Assembly (NCBI RefSeq): GCF_905147045.1
Contig: NC_065893.1
Location: 1-64,000 of the forward strand
Reading direction: 5' to 3'
DNA: 64,000 nucleotides
Source of the DNA: Nymphalis io
Taxonomy: Eukaryota; Arthropoda; Insecta; Lepidoptera; Nymphalidae
Made by a program: the position numbers and the translations under genes. A model generated the notes under the pieces. The model saw only the letters and a program-made list of their open reading frames with translations. It searched no databases and was not told where the DNA came from. Shown in pieces: positions 45,276-57,837 of the stretch; the stretch's first letter is position 1; every line of letters starts with the position of its first letter.

Positions 45276-47019
45276 TACAAAAATTAAATCACAAACAAAT
45301 TTTAATAAACAAAAAACGAAGAAATAACAATTTTAGCATGAATATGTAAAATAGAAAAAAAATACATAAAAAGTACAACAACATAGTAATATAAAATAAA
45401 TAAATAATATTAGTATGTATATCGCGTCACGGATGGCTTGGTCGGACCTCCCTCGCGGTTTTCGTGATGCTACATCACTGTGGGCACTACCATTAGTGTG
45501 AGGGTGTATTCGAGCACGGCGGTATCACCATAAACGATAATAGTTATCATCAATTTAAGATACTGAGATTTAATGGCTCATATCGTTGGAACTGAGCGTT
45601 GATGAAAACGGTCCTAATTAACCTACTTCTTGCCGATCATTGCTAGGAACTGCCTCCACTGACAATGGCGTACGTGGTGGCAGGGTAGAGATCTGTTTGT
45701 TTTTCTTCTGGCACTTTCCACTGCACTATAATTCCCTTGAAACTAGATGTATCAAACATATAAAGTTTATGAATTATTCCACTATCATCAGCTTTCTCAG
45801 AAGGTTGGTGCCAGGAAGATTAGCAATTTATCCACACATGCAGGCATAGGAGTGTATATTTCCAGTTTAACCAGGAATTTAAATACAGTACCTCAAGACC
45901 AAGCTATCACTAAATTAACGAGGCAAGTAAAGATTAATTTAATGTGTAAAAAGAAAGTGGTCTTAAGTAAATTTGTATAGTTCAGTGCAACGCTCTCGAG
46001 TGCACGGATGTTCTACATTAAAATTATTAGAATAGAAACGACAGCGCGGCGGAGCCCCGCCGCCATCTTCATTTATTTTGCCTTTTACAGCGATATCATC
46101 AATTCAAAAAGGAAAAATCGCTGGTGGTTCCATTATTATTGTTCAATTTCATAAAGCCTTTTTAAATTCAACTTTTCTATGAAAAGAAAAATAAATTTAA
46201 AGTAATGTATGAAATAAATAAGGTGTGCTACCTTAATTGCAAATGATAATTACATGGTAAGTAATAATAAAAGAACAAATATAATTTAATGTACAAGTTG
46301 ATAGTGTTATAAAATGCCTGTTTCCTAGGAATTACTAATTTTCTTATTTCCCTTAAACTTAAAACTTGTTTTTGGAATGAGAACGAGACAACCACAAGGG
46401 GACCGGACCGAATTTAAGACTTTTACATCGCTTATATCGTTACGCTTACGGCCCATATATCGTACAATTGAGTCATAAATTAAATAACCAATACAAAAAA
46501 TTAATAAAATAGAAGAAAAAATATCTTATATAATTAAAACATTCATTTAAATATTTAGTATTTAATATTTTTCAAATTATGCCATTTACAAAAAAATATA
46601 TTTTATCCAGCATCTTTAAAATAGGATATTATTACTACCTGATAAATAATCACAACAGACCTTCAGTACTAGCAAACTTTGGTTGAATCGTTTGATCAGT
46701 ACTAAAGTGAATATTGAGACCTTAAAGCTCAGTGTAAGTAAAGTCCGATCTATAATGACAACGTGTTTCGAGCGCGCGTCCCGAGGGCCGGGGGCTAACT
46801 TCGAACTTCAAGTTTCACTCCGTCGTTACCAGGAGTTGGGAGGGGTTTTGTATTGAATTGAACCACCGCGGGCTTATTCCGTCCTCTATATTGTAAGGTT
46901 GTATAAATAGGGTTAATTAATTAACCCTTTTTGGACAATAACACTAGCCTCTTGAATTACGTACTTAAATTATATACAACTACGAGTATAGCAATTTTGT
47001 CGTTTACTATCTACAGAAA
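45276..47019. other. AT-rich DNA with three GC-rich patches
   Basis: CpG-rich patches at 45420-45530, 46035-46070 (GCGGCGGAGCCCCGCCGCC) and 46755-46880. Open frames at 45640-45980 are not recognised. No gene supported. Confidence 0.35.
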
Positions 47020-47125
47020 TAAATTAAAATCACAACTAAAACACATGGAAATTCAGTGGTGTTTGCCCGCCTTTCGGTGAACTTTGGTCGAAACTGCGTT
47101 AGAACTATTGGGTCAGTTCGGTTCT
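47020..47125 (-). repeat. Diverged tRNA-derived SINE (family B) head
   Basis: AATCACAACTAAAACACATG GAAATTCAGTGGTGTTTGCC then a degenerate head. Matches 39000-39095 in order. Confidence 0.6.
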
Positions 47126-47828
47126 ATTTAATAATTAATTCTTAAAAATAAATACTTTTTATATAATATCTTATATACCTTATTCAAATAGGCACACGTA
47201 TTTCTCAATCGTTATTTTACAAGATAAATTAAATTTAAAGCTACCCTCGTTCTATTTCTTCATATTAAAATGTGATTACACTTTTCAGCCCTCAAAGTTG
47301 CCATATTATGTAAAAAAGAGAGATAAAATATTACATGACCATGTTAGTGATTAAAATATAAATTGATTTTGTTTAATCAAGGCCACACAAATAACTTTGT
47401 TTAATGGCAAAATTAATAATAAACACTGTTTTGTAATAATAAATTATAAGTTCCGACGACTGACAAAACCGATGCACAACATTTATAATCCGACGACAAG
47501 GACGTTACGAGTCAATGTCCAGCGAAATATGAAATTTATTAAATATTTAATTCATCAGATTTTCATAGATTTAAGGTCGAATGTAAATATAAAGTGTTGT
47601 TACTCTCGAGCCATTTCAAAAAGACTTCGCAAGAACAAAATGTGTTTTAATATTTAATTAGTAAACCCAACAGAAATAGTAATTTTTATTAAAATATAAC
47701 TAAACATAATATAATTAATATTATCATAACACAAAAGTTATGAATAAATGTATTTATTACTTTACCTTCGAATAACAGACTTTATTATAAACATCAAGTA
47801 TCCTTCCGGAAATGTTGAGCGTAGTCTA
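47126..47828. other. AT-rich DNA, no gene seen
   Basis: No supported feature; the open frame at 47397-47657 is not recognised. Confidence 0.4.
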
Positions 47829-48125
47829 ATCATATAATAAGCTAGCTGTGCCCGCGGTTTCACCCGCATACAACTTAAAGAAATCACTAAAAACAGGTTT
47901 ATAATATTTCAGTATATACAACATTTTTAGTTTTATTTTCGTGGGATAGTAGTATTTTCTGGTTTTCGCCGCACCCGGATTTAGATAATGCAACATACAA
48001 TTGGCCATAATTAAACCATCATACCCTTAAATCTATTCCGATAAACTTGAATGTCTTTCCCTGTGCTTTATTTATTGTGACTGCAAACGATACCTTCACA
48101 GGAAATTGTGTCCTTTTAAAACTTA
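47829..48125 (-). pseudogene. Helitron helicase C-terminus and 3' end
   Basis: On the minus strand, from about 48115, the translation reads FPVKVSFAVTINKAQGKTFK then FIGIDLRV, a stop, and YGQLYVALSKSGCGENQKI. A later frame gives ENKTKNVVYTEIL. The TINKAQG and GQLYVALSR-like blocks are the last motifs of the Pif1-like helicase in Helitron Rep/helicase proteins, which would unwind DNA during rolling-circle transposition. Downstream the minus strand ends GCGGGTGAAACCGCGGGCAC AGCTAG, where CTAG fits the CTRR end of a Helitron behind a GC-rich stem. At least one stop and a frameshift are present, and the rest of the protein is missing. Confidence 0.7.
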
Positions 48126-48549
48126 AAGTTAAATCTGAGTATTTAAAAAATAAGCACTTATTATGAACTAACCGATTAAGTAACTTTAACGAAACAATAA
48201 GAAAAAAATATATTCGGCGACGAAATAAAATACCTATCTTACTAACTTTAACTTACAAAGTTATTTACAAGCCGAAAAAAAAAATAAGTATGAGTATTTT
48301 CAAACAACCTAATCTACCAGTTAAAATATGTCAAAACAAAGTACTAAAAACTGTCGATGATCTTGTTTCGATATCTTTCTTTAGAATTAGTGGCATGTTT
48401 ATAAAAACTACTTCGCAAATAATGCATTACTTTAGAACATATTTAATAACCATACAAAAGGTTATAGTCAATCTTAAAAGATAGACATATTTCTACGCAT
48501 GGCCGAATTAACCGACATACTCCAGCGTAGGCTGAACACTATGTAATAT
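48126..48549. other. AT-rich DNA, no gene seen
   Basis: Could include further decayed Helitron sequence; nothing readable. Confidence 0.35.
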
Positions 48550-48975
48550 AATTGGTCAATTAGATCTCAGTTTAACTTACATGGGAAATGTCTAAATCTC
48601 TGAAACTGTCCTTTTTAACTTTATTTTGTTCCTATAAACTATCTATCCTCATGATTTTTCAAACTATCATTTATAGGTAGCTAAAGTTAAGCCAATTTAA
48701 CTGAACAGTTATTTTATAGCAATTTTATCGAAGAAATGGTTAACATGATTCTTTAAATTGACATAACTATATTATAAATAAACCGATTGAAATAAAACAA
48801 ACACTAAACTGTAAATGAAGTTACCCACAATACATTAGTGAAAACCGTACTCAAATCCAGTAAGACGTTTCTAAGATTAGCGTGCACAAAAGCACAGACA
48901 AACAGACAAAAATTCTAACAATCATTGTTTTGGGTTCTATTGTGTTGATAAAGGACCCTGGTAATAGTTTTACTC
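48550..48975 (+). repeat. LINE 3'-end relic with ACAGACAAACAGAC words
   Basis: Ends GTGCACAAAAGCACAGACAA, ACAGACAAAAATTCTAACAA, GTTTTGGGTTCTATTGTGTT, a layout common to LINE 3' ends. The left boundary is uncertain. Confidence 0.45.
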
Positions 48976-49174
48976 ATATATCTTCTACGTACAGACAGCG
49001 ATCAGTTACAGATTTCTTATATGTATAAATATGTTATCTAATATATATATTATGTTGATTGTTGATGATTCTATTAACATGTAAAAAACATTACGAGTGA
49101 AATAAAAGAATAATAATATCTCTAAATCCAATGACGGCACGTGAGTCCGACAAGCACTTAGATGTCTGTTTATA

Positions 49175-50250
49175 TTAGGTCCTTACATATGAGATTAGCG
49201 TTTTGCTAATCATTTGTTTTTTCCTCATTATTGTTTATTGGCGTCGCTTATTACCGCACAATGAAAAACATTAAATATCGGTATATTTAGGAGTACGAGT
49301 TCTACCGTGGCACCAGTGCAGAAACAGCTCGAAGGATTAATGATGTCTACGGCGCTGGTGTCGCAAAAGAATGCACGGTACGTTTTTGGTTTCAAAGTTT
49401 TTCACAACCAACTCCGTGGACGGGCGAAGACCAAAGTGGAAAATGAAGAATTAAAGACTATTGTGGATCCATCATAAAGCACTTTAGAGATAGCTGCAGG
49501 TTTCGGGGTAAGTGATAAAATGGTATTAATCCACTTGAAGCAAATCGGGAAAGTAAAAAAACTTGAACGAACCCATCGTTCCTTCAACCTCACATCATAA
49601 ACATTACTTGTGATGAAAAGTGGATACTGTACGATAATCGAAAGCGCTCGTCGCAATGGCTGAACCCTGGAGACCCAGCCAAATCCTGCCCTTAACGAAA
49701 ATTGACTCAGAAAAATTTAGTCTTTGGTGGACTAGCACCAGTGTCGTTCACTACAGCGTTCTAAAATCTTGCCAAACGATTACGGCAAATATCTATTGTC
49801 AGCAACTGCAAACCATGATGGAAGAACTAGCTGCTAACAAGCGAGATTGGTCAATCGCTCTAAGCCACTGCTGCTTCATGACAACGCAAGACCACACACT
49901 GCACAACAAACAACCACTAAGTTAGATGAACTAAAATTGAAATATCTGCGACATCCACCGTACTCCCCGGATCTTGCTCCAACAGATTAACATTTTTTCC
50001 GGAATTTGGACAACTTCTTACAAGGAAAAAAATTCAACTCTGATGCGGCAGTCCAAACCGCCTTCAAAGAGTTTATAGATTCTCACCCCCATACTTAGTT
50101 TAGTAAAGGGATCAATGAACTACCTATGAGATGGTAAAAGTGCATAGATAACAACGGTGCATATTTTGATTAATTAAATATATTTTACAAAAAAAAATTG
50201 ACTATATATTCCTCCCGTACAAAACGCCAATTTCATATGTAAGGACCTAA
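49175..50250 (+). mobile_element. mariner element, inactive, copy 2
   Basis: 1,076 bases between TTAGGTCCTTACATATGAGA (49175) and the complement of TTAGGTCCTTACATATGAAA (ends 50250), with TA on both sides (49173-49174, 50251-50252). The terminal repeats pair for at least 28 bases with one difference. It belongs to the same family as copy 1, but in the opposite orientation, and is shorter through internal deletions in the transposase. Confidence 0.93.
49270..50155 (+). pseudogene. mariner transposase, frame-broken
   Basis: The frame is broken repeatedly. Legible parts are AGFGVSDKMVLIHLKQIGKV (helix-turn-helix end), ITCDEKWILYDNRKRSSQWL (first Asp, about 49605-49665), HDNARPHTAQQ (second Asp, about 49875-49910), and HPPYSPDLAPTD followed by a stop (third Asp, about 49950-49990). 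It ends with FKEFIDSH. A segment of ~60 bases between the WVPHEL region and the first Asp is missing compared with copy 1. The TAA right after the third catalytic Asp replaces the Tyr that relatives have. Both copies share several changes, but neither can act. Confidence 0.85.
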
Positions 50251-50252
50251 TA

Positions 50253-51060
50253 CGTTGCGCAACGTGTATCTCGCCACCAACCATCGCGTCCAAAATAGTT
50301 AAAAAAAACTCAAGTCGAAAAACGAAATTGGCCGCTGTAAATTCAGCTATATGTTCGCTTTAATAAGGCTTACCTTCGAGTCTCATTTCAATTTCTTAAT
50401 CCTTTTAAAGAGGTTGAATATTATATAGTCGTGTCAAATGGAATTATAGGCGACGTCGCGCTCGCTCAGTTATGAAGAATTTATTGCGTCGCTCGAACTC
50501 CGTCGTAAACGACAAACATTGAAATGTCGACGGAGTAAATATATCAAATCGAGCATACGTTACACGAATATCTGTTGTAAATGTTTTAGGTGTCACTTAT
50601 ATTATGTACGTGTAAGGGAGAAACAAAACTACTATATTTTTTTTTATCGAGAAGTAATTCTACTACATGATCGTAAAGAAGTTCCGTTATTGCCATAAGT
50701 GTATTGCATGTATATATATACATTAAGATACAATATTTATGACATAGATAAGGATAATATATTTCTATGTTTTATAATATTTTTAGGACAGAAGTAAAAT
50801 ATCAAGTAAAAAGAAATAATTAATCACAAAATTACGAATTTAGCGACATTTAGTCAACACTAAAGTAATTATTCAAATTAGCTAATTATGCGATAAAAAT
50901 AATTGACAGATGATATCGATATCTTACAGCCCGTGACAGCTACGACGTGTATGCTTTTTTCCATTCAATTAGATGATAGTGAATTCAAATGAGTTAATAA
51001 TGAGTAAGGGAGTAGGGAGTGCACATGTATTTTACGCACGCACTTGTGCACTATTATATC
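50253..51060. other. AT-rich DNA, no gene seen
   Basis: No supported feature. Confidence 0.4.
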
Positions 51061-51230
51061 TCCTAGGACGGACAGGCAAATGTGGCACCTGATTGTAAGA
51101 GGTCACCACTGCCTCAAAAATTGGTCTTCTAAAAAATATTAATCCTTCCTTACCAATCACCAATTCACCGTCAACTTTGGGAACTCAGATGTTATGTCCG
51201 TTAACTATCTTATGAGTGGGCGCGGAGGGG
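51061..51230 (-). repeat. Diverged SINE-like copy (family A)
   Basis: TAGGACGGACAGGCAAATGT, GGCACCTGATTGTAAGAGGT, CACCGTCAACTTTGGGAACT, CAGATGTTATGTCCGTTAAC, then TATCTTATGAGTGGGCG. An internal deletion removes the GGCTCACTCACCC part. Confidence 0.75.
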
Positions 51231-51291
51231 TTTACGGGTTTGTTCAAAGCCTAATAACTAATTATTATTAGTCATTTATGTACAATCTTGA

Positions 51292-51561
51292 CTGGTGGTA
51301 GAGCTTTGTGCAAGCTTGTCTGGGTAGGTACCACCCACTCATCAGATATTCTACGGCAAAACAACAGCACTTAGTATTGCTGTGTTCCAGTTTGAAGGGT
51401 GAGTGAGCCAGTGTAATTACAGGCACAAGTGACATAACATCTTAGTTCCTAAGTTTGGTGGCGCATTGGTGATGTAAGCGATGGTTAACATTTCTTACAA
51501 TGCCAATGTCTATGGGCGTTGGGAACCACACGTCCGCCTTCCTATTCTATAAAAAAAAAAC
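51292..51561 (+). repeat. SINE-like copy (family A), reference copy for plus orientation
   Basis: Runs from CTGGTGGTAGAGCTTTGTGC through CTGGGTAGGTACCACCCACT, CCAGTTTGAAGGGTGAGTGA and GGTGGCGCATTGGTGATGTA to TTCCTATTCTATAAAAAAAA. Near the end GGTGGCCCATATGCTC is missing, as in other copies. Its A-tail touches the LINE fragment that starts at 51562. Confidence 0.9.
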
Positions 51562-51925
51562 TATCTACTGTATCACGGCGAGTGCTTTGAGGAATTATTC
51601 TCTTAAATTCCTGCTTCTCATTGGCTCTCAATGTCACCGCTTAACTGTGTGACATCAATTTCATCGCGCACAAAGAAATTTGGCAACTCCTTTCTTTATC
51701 ACACTTCCAAAAAATGGAATTCTTTACCAGCTCACGTGTTCTCCTGAACCTCATACAACCCGGGTTCCTTCAAACGAGGCGTGAAGAGGCATCTTGTGGG
51801 CTGGCAAGGCGGGGATGGCTAGCGCAGAACATTCTTCCCGAATGTACTGGTCGTCATCGCGTTTGGACTCTACTACCACTTACCATCAGGTGAAGTAGAG
51901 TCATTTGCCCTCCTGGCAAATATAT
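51562..51925 (+). pseudogene. LINE 3' end (same family as 5418-8487), decayed
   Basis: Matches about 8110-8478 with many changes: TATCACGGCGAGTGCTTTGA GGAATTATTCTC, TTTGGCAACTCCTTTCTTTA, CACTTCCAAAAAATGGAATT, CAACCCGGGTTCCTTCAAAC GAGGCGTGAAGAGGCATCTT. It keeps the 3' UTR word TACTACCACTTACCATCAGG. It codes for the last ~80 residues of the reverse transcriptase protein, with indels. Confidence 0.9.
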
Positions 51926-52514
<589 letters not shown>

Positions 52515-52569
52515 TGTTTAATTATAATGTGTCCCTTAAAATATGTAGTATTTTATACAACTTTTTATT

Positions 52570-53036
52570 TATTATTTTTTTTTTTTTTTTTTATTTTTTT
52601 TTATTTTTTTTTTTATATCGCCGGGAGGGCAAATGACTCTACTCCACCTGATGGTAAGTGGTAGTAGAGTCCAAACGCGACGACGGCCAGTACAGACGGG
52701 AAAAACGTTCTGCACTAGCCGCCTTCGCCTTGCCGGCCCGCAAGATGCCTCTTCACGCCTCGTTTGAAGGAACCCGGGTTGTAAGAGGAGGGGAATACGT
52801 GAGCTGGTAAGGAATTCCATTTTTTGGAAGTGCGACAAAGAAAGGAGTTGCCAAATTTCTTTGTTCGCGATGGAATTGATGTCACAGTTAGGCGGTGACA
52901 TCGAGAACCAGCTCGCGTGGACTTAAGAAGGAAGGGGGAAGCAGGAATTAGAGAGAATAATTCCTCAGAGCACTCGCCGTGATACAGTCGATAGAAAGCG
53001 CTCAGTGCTGCTATCTCACGACGCAATTGTAAAGGT
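52570..53036 (-). mobile_element. 5'-truncated LINE copy (same family as 5418-8487)
   Basis: The plus strand starts with a T-rich tract (52574-52615), then the 3' UTR word CCTGATGGTAAGTGGTAGTA, then on the minus strand an open frame from 53026 to 52715. That frame ends KKWNSLPAHVFPSSYNPGSF and is nearly the same as the C-terminus at 8077-8385. Truncated at about 53036, close to CAATTGTAAAGGTT. It is a typical 5'-truncated LINE insertion and looks young. No clear target duplication found. Confidence 0.9.
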
Positions 53037-54804
53037 TAAATTATACTAATAATATTATGTCTTAAGTGAAACGGAACGTATGCTTGAGTGTAGGTTTAAG
53101 ATAGCGAGGGCTACTGCCTTTACTAACGGTGTGGTCGCGCTAAAAGTAATAGCATAACGAAGTTGTAAAGTTTTTATTAAGCATCCCCACTTTCCATTAA
53201 CACCCTCTACATGCATTTATAAAAGAAAAGCATAATACCGTAAATTCATTAAATGAAGCCATTCATTTTTATCAACCACGAGTAGCGGTCAACATGTAAA
53301 GAGTTGTTTGTCGTTTGTGTTATTTCAGCATAATTATAACATAAATGTCATTTTAACTTTTGACAAAATTATAAAAAGAGAGTACAAAGCTTAAAAAAAT
53401 ATTTTATTACTATTTTAAGATATATAGCAATCTAAGGATACAAATTATACTATTGCGTACTTCAAGCACATCATGAAACGGAAGCTTTTACCTTTTTACG
53501 AACAAGTGCCCTCTTGATACAACTCGCTATGAAAACATAGAATACATTTATTCTACGTCCAAAATTTCTCCGAAAATATTTTCTTCCAATTTTATTTATA
53601 TATTGTTCGACGAGTGTTCCGCGTTGCACGTTAATTTTCCTTATCATAACAATATTACAAAGGGGTTTGTTTTTTTTCCGTTTCACGCAAAAAATTAATG
53701 ATTCGTTTGTTACATTTTTTGAACTTGTACATTTTTTTTAATTTATAGTTTTATAAAGTATATATATAACAATAGCATATTCTATTTATCTTATTTAGAA
53801 AAAATAAAGACAAATAAATTTAAATAAACAATCTAGAATAATATACGCGGCGCGTGTTGTACTATGTATTATTTTTTATTAGCACAGTCGGCCGAATAGA
53901 CCGGTTATCGAATGTTTGTTACGAGTATCTCAATGCTTACAAAACAGCATGGAATAAATTTCTTATTAATTTACCGTGTGACGTCGGTAGCTAGTATATT
54001 ATATATTAAATATTTTAGGATTTTTTCTTCTTTATATCAATCAATTCGAATTAAAAAACCGACAACAAAATAGCTACAACGGAATACGGACGGCGTTAAT
54101 ATCGAGAGGGAATAAGAATCATCACGATGATTGGCAGCGCCGGAGAGCATCTCGCGAGCCCTCCACGAGCCATGCCTTGATTAGACCACGAACTCCGCTC
54201 CACTCGGAGCACTTCTACCGGAATACTTCATTTAAGTGCTTCGATTAATCATGCTGACTGCAGTTCACCATCGCGTCTGTAATTGTTGATTGTGATACAA
54301 GAGCTATCGTGAAATTGTCAGATGAGAAATCGCAATTTCGGCGTTAATAAACCTCTGAATTCGAGTCAGCTTGTGATCCACAAGCTATTAGGTCATAGAT
54401 CATTAAACATATTATATTATTTTAATACCAAAGTTATGCCGTTCATTGAAGCACAGAAGACTCAGTGTATTATTGAAGTGTACTTAAATGATCTACATTT
54501 TGAAAATACCGATAAGAAAGTATAAAGCTTTTATCGCTCTCTAATACTATGAATAGTAATTAGGTTGCCGTTGCTATGAGCAGCTCCTGCACCTGCTCCT
54601 GCACCTGATTACCGACAACATTTTTCAGGTCAATAAACAATTTTCAATGAGGAAATCGGACATCATTTGGGCATGCTAGTCAGATAACTAACGGGCAAAA
54701 TGTTCGAATCATAATACGATATCTACTTAGACAACAATTCTAACTTTTAATTTCTATTTTGTATGGAAAATATGTAAAGTACTTAAAATCTCTTACGATC
54801 ATAT
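53037..54804. other. AT-rich DNA, no gene seen
   Basis: 54110-54235 is GC-richer (CAGCGCCGGAGAGCATCTCG). The open frame at 53471-53686 is not recognised. No gene supported. Confidence 0.35.
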
Positions 54805-57640
54805 ATTAATGTTTATTTACTTTTTATTTATTTAACACTTTTTGCACAACATATACATAAAATGAGAGAAGTAGGAAACAATCAAAGAAAAAGAAAATAA
54901 AAAATGGTGCGCAAAGGCGGTCTTATCGCTTATAGCGATCTCTAACAAACAACCTTTGATGAAAGAATTTTGTAAGAGAACAGGTAAGTGCATTTACATA
55001 TAAAAAGGAGATACTAAATATTTAATAGACTACACATATCTACATCCCACTAACCACATATACATACATACATACACACACATACACATATGCATTCATA
55101 CAAATATATATATATTATATATATATATATATACATATATAATTATTACTTAGCATATACATATTATATATAATTATAGAGTATAAAATTATATATAGAT
55201 AAATTATAAACCACATACTATTTCATACATACATACATACCTTACTTGGAAATGGACAAATAATAGCTTTTCAAGCGGTATTTAAAAATACTCAATGAAT
55301 TCGACTGCCGAATATCTGTAGGCAGTGCATTCCAAAGTTTGATGGTTTTTGCAGTAAAAGAGTTACTGTAGGTTTGTGTCCGGCTGCAGGGGGTAACTAG
55401 TTTATTATCATCCGAAGAACGCAGGTAGTGTGCGCTGTCGCAACCAAGAAATTTAAAGCGTTCTTTAAGGTAAGATGGTGTGTGATCGATATAAATAATA
55501 GAGTAAAGAAGAGATAAGGCGTGTAGATTTCTTCGTAGTCTGATTGGCAGCCACTTTAACTGAGACCGATACTCAGAGACATGATCAAACTTTCGCAGGC
55601 CAAAAATAAATCTTATGGCTATATTTTGCAGCCGTTCTAATTTATTTAGGAGGTCTTCAGTTAAATCCATGTAGCAGACATCAGCATAGTCCAGTATTGG
55701 TAACAGGAACGTATTAGCTAAACTGATCTTTGCCTTGATAGGCAATAGGTTTTTCCATCGCCTTAAAAACCAATGATAGCGAAAATCTTACGACTCATTT
55801 CAGTGATTTGAGGTACCCAGGAAAAGGAAGCATCAAGAAGTAGTCCAAGATTTCTAACAGTCTCTTGCATGTGTAATATTTGGCCCTCAAATAAGATTGG
55901 AGGTAGATGTTTATCTTGGACCCTCGTCAGAAGCTTATGACTGCCAAATATAGCCACTTGCGACTTGCTCGGGTTCACTTTGAGACCATAAGATTTACAC
56001 CATTCGGATATCTTTGCCAAATCATGATTCAAGGTTGCAGCTGCCTTATCGATACTGTCTAAAGGAGCGGTAACGTAAATTTGTAGATCATCAGCATATA
56101 GATGATAAGAGGAGGAAATAAGTGAAGAGAGAGTATTAATGAATATAGAAAAGAGAAGAGGAGAGAGCACACCACCTTGCGGGACACCGGAAGGAATATC
56201 TAGATAGGATGAATATTTATTATTAGCCATTATGCATTGCTGTCGGTTAAACAGATAAGAGTGGAACCATTCAATGACAGTAGAATCTATGCTTAGCGAT
56301 CTTAGGATTGCCAAGCATATGTCATAGTCGATGTTATTAAAGGCATTTGAAAAGTCAAGGAGAGCTAGTACAGTCACGGATTTGTTATCAATACCCTGGC
56401 GAATGTCATCACATACCTTAACAAGAGCTGTAACTGTACTATGGCCTAATCTAAACCCAGATTGAAAAGGGCACAGGATTTTATTAATAGTGAGGAATTG
56501 GTTTAGTTGAGAGTGAACAACACGCTCTCGCTAACACCTTTGAAAGAAATGGAAGAACAGAAATAGGTCTAAAATGAGAAGGAAGCAAAGGATTGGAAAC
56601 TTTGGGAATAGGAATCACGAGAGCTTTACGCCATACAGAAGGAAAGGCACCATGTAATAAAGAATAGTTAAATATATGGCATAAAGTAGGCAATATACTG
56701 TTAAGGGTAAGAAGTATAAGTTTTCGACTAATTCCGTCACAACCGATTGCATCAGATTTGATGCATAGGATGTGTTTTTTTAATTCTCCCATGGTAACAG
56801 GACTGAATTGGAAAGGAGGATAGCTAGGGATTGGCAAGGAATGGAGATAGTTGAGTGTGATGGATTTGTACTGATTGTTTAGAGAGGAAGAGGAAATAAA
56901 GTGTTTATTAAGATCATCGAGATTGAAATTGGCAGGAAACGTTTCCCGCTGACGCCCTATCCCCAATGATCTCAAAAACTGCCATATCGTAGATGTTCCG
57001 CTTTTTTCGATAGCATTAGTAATAAACTTACGCTGAGCATCACGACAAAGCATACTGCAACGATTTCGCAGCTGCTTATATTTTAAAAGGTAATCGTTCG
57101 TCGCATTTCTTTTGTATCTAGCTTTCGCAGCATTACGCTTTGCCATGAGTGCTTTAATGTCCTGAGTTAGCCAAGGAGCCGGTAGGTGCTTAAGCTTGAT
57201 AGGTCTTAAAGGGGCATGTACATCCAATAGATCATTTAATAGGGAATTAAATATACTCATTTTATCGTCTATTGAATTGGCATTATATATTGCGGTCCAG
57301 TCGATATTGTTTAGATCAGCCATAAAATTGGGAGTATTCAAATTCTGGTAATTTCGCCGCATGACTATGGTGGGCTTAGCCCGCGGAGGTAGTATCCTAT
57401 AGGATAAATAAATTAAGTCATGGTAAGAAAAGGCTTCAGCGGGAAGCTGACCATGCGCATCAACATGACTAGGCGAGGAAACAACCATTAAGTCCAACAG
57501 CGATGGCAAACAATTCGGAAAAAAATGAGTTGCGTTCGTATGAAGTACATTAAGGTTACAGCTATTAATTATATTTTTAAAACGTTTGGCGCGTTGATCA
57601 TCTTTAATTAAACAAGTATTAAAATCTTTTACTACTTTTT
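54805..57640 (-). mobile_element. CR1/L2-like LINE, 5'-truncated, inactive
   Basis: On the minus strand it runs from the last third of the endonuclease (about 57635) through the reverse transcriptase to a stop at 55242. A long 3' UTR follows, with CATA/TATA-type short repeats (55070-55235) and a conserved-looking end block around 54905-54990 (GGCGGTCTTATCGCTTATAG). The endonuclease N-terminus is missing. Two frameshifts, near 56520 and 55755, break the frame. The clade is CR1/L2-like by general reverse-transcriptase pattern; I cannot resolve it further. The left (3') end is estimated. Confidence 0.8.
55242..57635 (-). pseudogene. CR1/L2-like endonuclease-reverse transcriptase, two frameshifts
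   Basis: Three open segments follow one another. Just upstream of 57509 the frame reads FNTCLIKDDQRAKRF and HTNATHFFPNCLPSLLDLMV, the C-terminal endonuclease. Segment 57509-56484 continues with a linker (MAKRNAAKARYKRNATNDY), CDGISRKLIL and FRPISVLPFLSKVLAR, the start of the reverse transcriptase. After a one-base shift near 56520 come SGFRLGHSTVTALVKVC, LLDFSNAFNNIDYD, SGVPQGGVLSPLLFSIFINT and the catalytic YADDLQIY (YADD at 56087-56098). After a second shift near 55755, segment 55745-55242 gives ANTFLLPILDYADVCYMDL and KTIKLWNALPTDIRQSNSLS. The catalytic residues are intact, so only indels silence it. Confidence 0.85.
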
Positions 57641-57837
57641 ATATTTTTTTATGATTCACTTGTTGGAAAAATACCAGGAAGGTAGACTACTGTCAAGTTT
57701 CTTGTCGGTTCTTCTCGGTAGAATATAATCTACATTTCGACCCTTTGATAACCAAAAAAAAAATCTTGCAACAAAACTGAAAAAGTTTTTGTAAAAGCCT
57801 ATTTAAATTATGTATATTTTGATTTTGATTATTATAG
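57632..57837 (+). repeat. CR1-like LINE 3' end
   Basis: AAGTTTCTTGTCGGTTCTTC TCGGTAGAATATAATCTACA is followed by GTTTTTGTAAAAGCCTATTT AAATTATGTATATTTTGATT TTGATT. From memory this is the common 3' end of a lepidopteran CR1-type LINE (Zenon-like). It abuts the 5' end of the LINE at 54805-57640. Confidence 0.65.

Noticed and set aside
45640..45980. Two overlapping open frames as an unknown gene
   Set aside because: Translations are unlike any family I know and there is no codon or splice evidence.
46035..46070. GC-rich palindromic stretch as an rRNA fragment
   Set aside because: Too short and not matching any rRNA segment I can recall.
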